In this document: positions 7,052 to 11,738 of the stretch, in pieces
Position numbering within the stretch: position 1 is the first letter of the stretch
Layout: every line of letters starts with the position of its first letter
DNA from: a bacterium UBP1_UBA4783
Lineage (GTDB): Bacteria; Krumholzibacteriota; Krumholzibacteriia; Krumholzibacteriales; Krumholzibacteriaceae
Length of the DNA: 11,738 bases
Assembly: GCA_002403075.1 (NCBI GenBank)
Contig: DHHB01000072.1
Span: forward strand, 1-11,738
Reading direction: 5' to 3'
Program-made: the position numbers and the translations under genes
Notes under the pieces: model-generated
Told to the model about the DNA's origin: nothing
Databases searched by the model: none
Seen by the model: the letters and a program-made list of their open reading frames with translations, nothing else

Positions 7052-7079
7052 AAATCGGCTGCCGGTCGAAAAAAAGGTT

Positions 7080-7107
7080 TTGCCGTTTCCGGCGTTCCGT
7101 GTACCAT
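7080..7107 (+). promoter_or_regulatory. Possible internal promoter upstream of pal
   Basis: In the gap between tolB and pal, TTGCCG (7080-7085) and TACCAT (7102-7107) are each four of six consensus matches with a 16-base spacer. A separate promoter near tolB/pal is known in E. coli, which makes one plausible, but this match is weak and the gap also has a small GCCG-TTTC-CGGC hairpin (7082-7093) and no clear terminator. Confidence 0.25.
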
Positions 7108-7212
7108 GTGGCGCGGATATCCGGAGCGAACGGAGCAGGGTGAAATATGCCCCGCCGCTTCGTTTCGGACCGGTCGAACGTACTCGGGCACTTCAACCAA
7201 GGAGGTCGCATG

Positions 7213-7707
7213 ATGGCACGCTTCAAATGGTTGCCTGTCGTGCTTGTCGTGGCGCTCGTTTTCTCCGCCTGCGCGAAGAAGAAGGTGACGCCGATCCAGG
7301 AACCGCCGCCGCCGGCGCCGGTCATCGAGCAGCCGGTGACGCCGCCCCCGGCGCCGCCGGTCGTCGAGGAGAAGCCCGTTTCCCTCGAGGACGTCTTCTT
7401 CGACTTCGACAAGTTCGGCATCAAGGACGAGTACAAGGGAGTGCTCTCCCGCAACGCCGAGATCCTCATGGCCAACCTGAACAAGCGGGTGCTCGTCGAG
7501 GGCCACTGCGACGAGCGCGGCACGAACGAGTACAACATGGCGCTCGGCGAGAAGCGCGCCAAGGCGGTCGTCGATTTCTACACGAGCTACGGCATCGCGG
7601 CGAGCCGCATCACCTGGATCAGCTACGGCGAGGAGAAGCCCTTCGCCAGAGGGAGCAACGAAGCGGCCTGGGCACAGAATCGCCGTGCGCACATGATCGT
7701 CCAGTGA
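7213..7707 (+). CDS. pal: Pal, peptidoglycan-associated outer-membrane lipoprotein
   Basis: Pal is anchored in the outer membrane by lipidation and binds peptidoglycan, tethering the envelope; TolB competes for it. The 164-residue protein begins with a lipoprotein signal (MARFKWLPVVLVVALVFSAC, lipidated C20; the -3 residue is Phe, a tolerated variant). A Pro/Glu/Val-rich linker spans about 27-56, and an OmpA-like domain spans about 58-164. D100 and R115 in CDERGTNEYNMALGEKRA correspond to the pair that grips diaminopimelate in this fold, and SYGEEKP and NRRAHMIV complete the signature. The start at 7213 has AAGGAGG (7199-7205) seven bases upstream; an adjacent ATG at 7210 is four bases away and equally in frame. 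An upstream in-frame ATG at 7147 would bury the lipoprotein signal and is unlikely. Confidence 0.95.
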   Translation: MARFKWLPVVLVVALVFSACAKKKVTPIQEPPPPAPVIEQPVTPPPAPPVVEEKPVSLEDVFFDFDKFGIKDEYKGVLSRNAEILMANLNKRVLVEGHCDERGTNEYNMALGEKRAKAVVDFYTSYGIAASRITWISYGEEKPFARGSNEAAWAQNRRAHMIVQ

Positions 7708-8609
7708 GACCGATAACGAAGGGCTGGCGGGCGAGGGCGGCGGCGGCGGCGCTCATCGCTCTTGTCGCCGCGATCGAAAGCGGATGCTGGGGGCGCGCGT
7801 TCTTCCAGGCCCCGAATGAGACGCTCGCGACCTCGTCCAAGATCGACTCGCTGCTCGGCGAGAACGCTCTCCTCCGCGAGCGGATCCTCCGCATCGAGGA
7901 ATCGCAGCGGCGGGAGGAGGATCGCGGACGGACGGCGAACGCCCAGCTCAAGACCGACCTCGAGGAGCTCAAGGATCAGCTGAACGCGATCACCGAGATG
8001 CTCCGCGAGGCGCAGGAAAAACCGCTTTTCAAGCCCTCCGAGCGGCGTCGAACGCCGCCTCCCGACACGACGAAGGCTCGATCGGAGGCGCCGCCGGCGA
8101 ACGGCGGCGCCCCGGTCGCGGCCGGCGGAGGCGCGGCCGATACGTCGGGCGCGCTCCCGCCGAGGGACACCCTCGCCGGCGCCGGGACGCCGGCGGGCGA
8201 TACCGCCGGGACGAGCGCCGGATCCGCCGACGCTCCCGAGGAGCTGTACCGCCGGATCTACCTCGACTACAGCAGACGCGAGTACCTGCTCGCGCTCGAC
8301 GAATCGGACGAGTTTCTCGCGGAGTATCCCGACGATCCTCTCGTTCAGGAGATCCTCTATCTCAAGGGTCAGAGCCTCATTGAGCTCGGGAGGCAGCTCG
8401 ACGCGCTCAAGGAGTTCTCGACCCTTCTCCAGCGGTTTCCGGGGGGCAAGCGCGCGCCCGGGGCGCTCCTCAGGATGGCGGTCGCGTACGAGAGCATGGG
8501 GCAGCTCGAGCTCGCGGCGGGGGTCGCGCGGCGGCTCGTCGCGGAGCATCCGCGATCGAGCGAGGCCAAGGCCGCCGAGGAGCGATTCGGCTCCATGCTT
8601 CACCAATAG
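7704..8609 (+). CDS. cpoB: CpoB/YbgF-like periplasmic coiled-coil and TPR protein
   Basis: CpoB coordinates Tol-Pal constriction with septal peptidoglycan synthesis in enterobacteria; that role is inferred here from position and architecture. The first in-frame start giving a signal sequence is GTG at 7704, overlapping the pal stop as GTGA, so translation is probably coupled; there is no clear Shine-Dalgarno. This gives 301 residues. Residues 1-27 are a signal sequence with five consecutive Ala and a possible lipidation at C28 (IESGC), although Glu at -3 is a poor lipobox. Residues about 45-107 form a strong coiled coil (KIDSLLGENALLRERILRIE, then LKTDLEELKDQLNAITEML), as in the YbgF trimerisation region. 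About 108-177 is a Pro/Gly/Ala/Thr linker, and about 178-300 are TPR-like helices (YRRIYLDYSRREYLLALDES; EILYLKGQSLIELGRQLDAL; LRMAVAYESMGQLELAAGVA). An outer-membrane assembly lipoprotein of BamD/YbgF type is the main alternative. Confidence 0.85.
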   Translation: MRPITKGWRARAAAAALIALVAAIESGCWGRAFFQAPNETLATSSKIDSLLGENALLRERILRIEESQRREEDRGRTANAQLKTDLEELKDQLNAITEMLREAQEKPLFKPSERRRTPPPDTTKARSEAPPANGGAPVAAGGGAADTSGALPPRDTLAGAGTPAGDTAGTSAGSADAPEELYRRIYLDYSRREYLLALDESDEFLAEYPDDPLVQEILYLKGQSLIELGRQLDALKEFSTLLQRFPGGKRAPGALLRMAVAYESMGQLELAAGVARRLVAEHPRSSEAKAAEERFGSMLHQ

Positions 8610-8657
8610 GGCGTTCCTCTCGCCGAGCGCCGAGCGGGACGCCGTTTCCGCCCGCCC

Positions 8658-9932
8658 ATGATTGAAAACGCCGGCATCGAGCTCCACCTGCCTCTCATCG
8701 CGGCGATCGCCGCGCTGCTCTGCCTCTCCGCGTTTTTCTCGGCCTCCGAAACCGCGTATTTCTCGATCCCGCGCGCCGCCGTGCTCGAGCTCGAGAAGGG
8801 GAAGCGGCGCGAGCGTCTCGCGGCGGCGCTGCTTCGGGATCCGCGCATGCTGCTCGTGACGATCCTCTTCGGAAACCTCCTTGTCAATATCGCCGCGACG
8901 AGCGCCGTGACGGTGCTCGCGATCGGCCTCTACGGCGAGCCCGGCGTCGGCGTCGCCGCCGCGGCCATGACGGTTCTCATCCTCCTGTTCGGGGAGATAA
9001 CGCCGAAGAGCCTCGCCATGAAGCACGCGGAATCGTTCGCCGTCGCGGCGGCGCCGGCTCTCGAAGTGTTCATGATCGTCTGCACGCCGGTCCGTTTCCT
9101 GCTCGGCGGGATCGCGGGCCGCACGGTCGAGGGGAGCCGGCGGCTCCTCGGGGAACGCCGCGCGGCGTACGGCGCGCACGAGCTCGCCACCGCCGTCGAG
9201 CTCGGCCATCGGGACGGGCTCTTCGGCGCGTTCGAGAAGCAGGTTCTCACGAACCTCTTTCTCTTCAGCGAGATCACGGCGCGCGAGGTGCAGACGCCCC
9301 GCCGCGACGTGTTCGCGCTCGACGCCGACACGCCGCTCGGCGAGGCCGTCCTTGCGGTGCGGAGCCGGGGCTACAGCCGCGTTCCACTCGTCTCGGGGGC
9401 GGGGGAGGAGGTCGCGGGGATGCTCTTCGCGAAGGATCTACTCCGGTACTCGCGCGACGACCGCGTGACCTTGCGCGAGATCATGCGCCCCGCGGTCTTC
9501 ACTCCTGAAAGCAAGCGGATCCGGGATCTCTTCGGAGAGCTCATCGCGTCGCATCAGAACATCGTTGTGGTCGTCGACGAGCACGGCACGTATACGGGGA
9601 TCCTCAGCCTCGAGGATATTCTCGAAGAGATCTTCGGCGAGATCCGAGACCGGCGCGAGCCGCGCGTCGACGATTATCTCCGCCTCGACGATCGGCGCAT
9701 CGTCGCGAAGGGGACGATGAGCATCAGGGACGTCAACACGCTCCTCGGCACGGACCTGGAATCGGCCGAGATCGAGACCGCGGCCGGATACCTCGTCGAA
9801 CGGATCGGGCGGATCCCGCGCGAAGGGGAGGCGTTCGAGCTCGACGGACTGCGGTTCCTCGTGCTGTCCGCCGAGCCGGTGCGCGTGAACAAGCTCAGGA
9901 TCGAGCGGCTTGCGGAGGAGGACGAGCGATGA
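8658..9932 (+). CDS. CNNM/CorC-family membrane protein: DUF21, two CBS domains, CorC/HlyC domain
   Basis: This family (annotated as hemolysin-like) includes prokaryotic CNNM Mg2+ transporters and regulators. The 424-residue protein has the full set. The DUF21 membrane domain (about 1-175) has TM1 at 9-28 followed by SASETA (28-33), GNLLVNIAATS (72-82) in TM2, and FGEITPK (111-117). A CBS pair follows (about 205-330), with VPLVSGAGEEVAGMLFAKDL and IVVVVDEHGTYTGILSLEDI as the diagnostic strands. A C-terminal CorC/HlyC domain (about 340-420) ends it (GTMSIRDVNTLLGTDLESAE; GYLVERIGRIP). It begins 48 bases after cpoB with no evident Shine-Dalgarno; a weak 5-bp stem (GCGGG 8634-8638 with CCCGC 8651-8655) lies just before the start. 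The next gene overlaps it by four bases. Substrate (Mg2+, Co2+ or other) cannot be read from the sequence. Confidence 0.9.
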   Translation: MIENAGIELHLPLIAAIAALLCLSAFFSASETAYFSIPRAAVLELEKGKRRERLAAALLRDPRMLLVTILFGNLLVNIAATSAVTVLAIGLYGEPGVGVAAAAMTVLILLFGEITPKSLAMKHAESFAVAAAPALEVFMIVCTPVRFLLGGIAGRTVEGSRRLLGERRAAYGAHELATAVELGHRDGLFGAFEKQVLTNLFLFSEITAREVQTPRRDVFALDADTPLGEAVLAVRSRGYSRVPLVSGAGEEVAGMLFAKDLLRYSRDDRVTLREIMRPAVFTPESKRIRDLFGELIASHQNIVVVVDEHGTYTGILSLEDILEEIFGEIRDRREPRVDDYLRLDDRRIVAKGTMSIRDVNTLLGTDLESAEIETAAGYLVERIGRIPREGEAFELDGLRFLVLSAEPVRVNKLRIERLAEEDER

Positions 9933-10930
9933 GCCCGCTGCAGTCTATCGCCGTCGTCGTCTTCACGGTGCTGCTCGCCGCGTTCGCCGCGGGCTCGGAG
10001 ACGGCGGTCGTCTCATGCAGCAAGGTGCGGCTGCGCTCGAGCGCGCGGGCGGGGTCCCGGCGGGCGCGGATGCTCGAAGGGCTCATCTCGTCCCCCGAGC
10101 ACTTCTTCGCCGTCGTGCTCGTCGCGACGAACATCGCCGTGATCGGCTGCACCGCCGCCGCGACCGGTCTCGCCGTGTCCCTCTTCGGAGACCGCGGGGC
10201 GGCGATCGCGACGGCCGTGATGGTTCCCGTGCTCCTTATCTTCGGCGAAGTGATCCCGAAGGCGGTGTTTCTCTACCACGCCGACAAGGTGGCGGTCGCC
10301 GTGGCGCCGGTGCTCCGGGCGCTCGGGATCGTTCTCTGGCCCCTCGTCGCGCCCGCCGCCCTCCTCGTGCGAGCGCTCGTTCGCGCCACGGGCGCGGGGT
10401 CGCGGCGTTTCAATATCCTCTCCACCCGCGAGGAGCTCGTGTATCTCTACAGGACCGGCAAGAAGGAGGGCGAGCTCGAGCGCCGGGAGGGGCTCATCAT
10501 CGACCGGGTGTTCCGGTTCGGCGAGGTGCTGGCGCGGGATCTCATGGTGCCCATGGAGCGGGTCGTCTCCTTTCCCGTCACGGCCTCGGTCGACGAGGTG
10601 ATCGCGGAGGCGAACAGGCATACCTTCTCGCGATTCCCGATCGTATCCCCCTCCGACCGCCGCGTCGTCGGGATCGTGTCGCTCTTCGATCTCCTCGGGC
10701 TCGACGGAGGGGAGCGGCTCCCGTCCGTCATGCACAAGCCGCTCTTCACGCGGGAGAACGAGTCGGCCGAGCGGCTTCTCGTTCTCATGAAGGACGAGGC
10801 GATGCACATGGCGATCGTCGTCGGAGAGCGTGGAGAGCCGCGGGGCATCGTGACGCTCGAGAATATCCTCGAGAGCATCGTCGGGGACATTTACAACGAG
10901 TATCAGGACGTTTCGTTCGGCGAGCTGTAG
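9929..10930 (+). CDS. Second CNNM-type membrane protein: DUF21 and CBS pair, no CorC/HlyC domain
   Basis: This 333-residue paralogue of the preceding protein has a DUF21 domain (about 1-175) with GSETA (22-26) after TM1, VATNIAVIGCTAAAT in TM2 and FGEVIPK (105-111). A CBS pair follows (about 190-320: FSRFPIVSPSDRRVVGIVSL; MAIVVGERGEPRGIVTLENI). It stops right after the second CBS domain (IVGDIYNEYQD), so the CorC/HlyC domain of its neighbour is absent. The stop at 10928-10930 is followed by the next gene, and nothing in the frame suggests recent truncation. The start is clear: GGAGGAGG (9914-9921) lies seven bases upstream and the ATG overlaps the previous stop (ATGA). The tight coupling suggests that the two proteins are made in equal amounts and may form a hetero-oligomer, which is inference. 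Confidence 0.88.
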   Translation: MSPLQSIAVVVFTVLLAAFAAGSETAVVSCSKVRLRSSARAGSRRARMLEGLISSPEHFFAVVLVATNIAVIGCTAAATGLAVSLFGDRGAAIATAVMVPVLLIFGEVIPKAVFLYHADKVAVAVAPVLRALGIVLWPLVAPAALLVRALVRATGAGSRRFNILSTREELVYLYRTGKKEGELERREGLIIDRVFRFGEVLARDLMVPMERVVSFPVTASVDEVIAEANRHTFSRFPIVSPSDRRVVGIVSLFDLLGLDGGERLPSVMHKPLFTRENESAERLLVLMKDEAMHMAIVVGERGEPRGIVTLENILESIVGDIYNEYQDVSFGEL

Positions 10931-10959
10931 CGCGGCGCTCGTCCGCGCAAGGGACGGTC

Positions 10960-11738
10960 GTGAAGGAAGAACACGCGGCGGGCCCGGCATCCGCGTATCC
11001 GCTGCCCGTGCCCCTCGGAAAACGGCGCATGGCGATCCTCGCGGAGGGATGTTTTTCTCCGCTCGGCGCGAAGACCGCGGTGTGTCTCGTCAGGTACGCC
11101 GCGCACGAGATCGCGGCCGTCATCGACTCGACGCTCGCGCCGTCGACGGTCGAACGGGCGCTCGGGTTCGGCGGCCCCGTCCCGATCGTCTCCTCCCTCT
11201 CGGAAGCTCTCGCGCGCCGGCCCGACGTCCTCGTGCTCGGCACCGCGCCGCGCGGCGGGCGGATGGCGCCCTCCGACCGCGCCGCCGTTCTCGACGCGAT
11301 CGAGGCGGGGCTCCACGTCGCGGGCGGGATGCACGAGCTTCTCGCCGACGACGCTGAGATCGCCGCGGCGGCCCGGCGCCGGGGCGTCGTGCTCTGGGAC
11401 GCGCGGAGGCCTCCCGACGGGCTCGGCGTCTCCTCGGGCGCCGGCGCGTCGTGTCCGGTCGTCATGACGGTGGGTTCGGATTGCAACACCGGCAAGATGA
11501 CCGCGGCCATGGAGATCCATCTCGGGCTTCTTCGCGCGGGCGTCCGATCCGGATTCGCCGCGTCGGGGCAGACCGGCATCATGATCGCCGGAACGGGGAT
11601 CGCGATCGACCGCGTGATAGCGGATTTCATCGGCGGGGCTACCGAGCGCCTCGTCGCCGAAACGTCGCGGGGCAGGGACGTCGTCGTCCTCGAGGGGCAG
11701 GGCTCCATCCTGCATCCGGGGTACGCGGGCGTCACGCA
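10960..11738 (+). CDS. DUF1611 (DgcN-type) P-loop protein, partial at right edge
   Basis: The frame is open from a GTG at 10960 (AAGGGA at 10949-10954, five bases upstream) to the window end, 259 codons; the family is about 330-350 residues, so the last quarter is missing. A later in-frame ATG at 11029 is the alternative start. The N-terminal domain has the DUF1611 look: ILAEGCFSPLGAKTAVCLVR, then AAVIDSTLAP and DVLVLGTAPRGGRM. The second domain opens with a P-loop-like motif, VGSDCNTGKMT, at about residues 172-182, followed by SGQTGIMIAGTGIAIDRVIA and VVVLEGQGSILHPGY. Some members have been reported as D-glutamate N-acetyltransferases (DgcN), and genes of this family often sit beside a dipeptide epimerase of the enolase superfamily; both point to D-glutamate or cell-wall amino acid recycling. 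The 29-base gap suggests that it belongs to the tol transcription unit. The family call is solid, the activity is not. Confidence 0.82.
   Translation, partial: MKEEHAAGPASAYPLPVPLGKRRMAILAEGCFSPLGAKTAVCLVRYAAHEIAAVIDSTLAPSTVERALGFGGPVPIVSSLSEALARRPDVLVLGTAPRGGRMAPSDRAAVLDAIEAGLHVAGGMHELLADDAEIAAAARRRGVVLWDARRPPDGLGVSSGAGASCPVVMTVGSDCNTGKMTAAMEIHLGLLRAGVRSGFAASGQTGIMIAGTGIAIDRVIADFIGGATERLVAETSRGRDVVVLEGQGSILHPGYAGVT

Noticed and set aside
7052..7100. Possible terminator after tolB
   Set aside because: Only a 4-bp stem (7082-7093) and an A-run before it, no stem followed by a T-run.
7147..7209. Upstream ATG extending Pal by 21-22 residues
   Set aside because: It would place polar residues before the lipoprotein signal, and the AAGGAGG site points to 7210/7213.
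7623..9209. 528-codon minus-strand open frame over cpoB and the first CNNM gene
   Set aside because: Charged low-complexity shadow spanning two well-supported genes.
1..11738. Search for CRISPR repeats, tRNA/rRNA, transposase genes or a defence/toxin cassette
   Set aside because: No regularly spaced repeats, no cloverleaf-like or rRNA-like segment, no transposase motif or terminal inverted repeats seen; all sizeable frames are explained by the genes listed.

Overview
The window looks like a chromosomal stretch from a high-GC, Gram-negative-type (diderm) bacterium. The evidence is a complete Tol-Pal envelope module, a lipoprotein signal on Pal, several exported proteins, and strong GGAGG-type ribosome binding sites. 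The mix of genes (archaeal/plant-type threonine synthase with a zinc ribbon, a DUF4384 secreted protein, a compact TonB-like TolA, paired CNNM/CorC proteins, a DUF1611 protein) resembles uncultured lineages of the FCB group, such as Krumholzibacteriota, Eisenbacteria or Gemmatimonadota relatives. That placement is an inference from general impression, not a search result.

Left part (1-3625): a divergent pair, pgeF (minus strand, cut by the window edge, TTG start) and thrC (plus strand). thrC runs head-on into a long minus-strand gene for a secreted DUF4384 protein; the two stop codons abut inside one TGATCA. The DUF4384 protein has three blocks: a folded N-terminal domain, a Tyr/Trp/Gly/Cys-rich middle and a basic disordered tail. 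It has the clearest promoter in the window.

Middle (3626-3971): a 346-base divergent intergenic region. It carries the DUF4384 promoter on the minus strand and probably the tol promoter on the plus strand.

Right part (3972-11738): nine co-directional genes. tolQ, tolR and a short tolA/tonB-like gene encode the inner-membrane proton-driven motor. tolB encodes the periplasmic propeller, pal the outer-membrane peptidoglycan-binding lipoprotein, and cpoB (ybgF) a coiled-coil/TPR periplasmic partner. Two DUF21-CBS (CNNM/CorC-type) membrane proteins follow, then a DUF1611 P-loop protein cut by the right edge. ATGA/GTGA overlaps and short gaps suggest one transcription unit. The largest gap (158-161 bases, tolB to pal) may hold a second internal promoter.

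I found no mobile element, CRISPR array, RNA gene or toxin/defence cassette, and no convincing new multi-gene system. The most unusual points are a lost TM3 glutamate in TolQ, the three-block DUF4384 protein with its Cys motifs, and the CNNM pair plus DUF1611 gene attached to the Tol-Pal operon.
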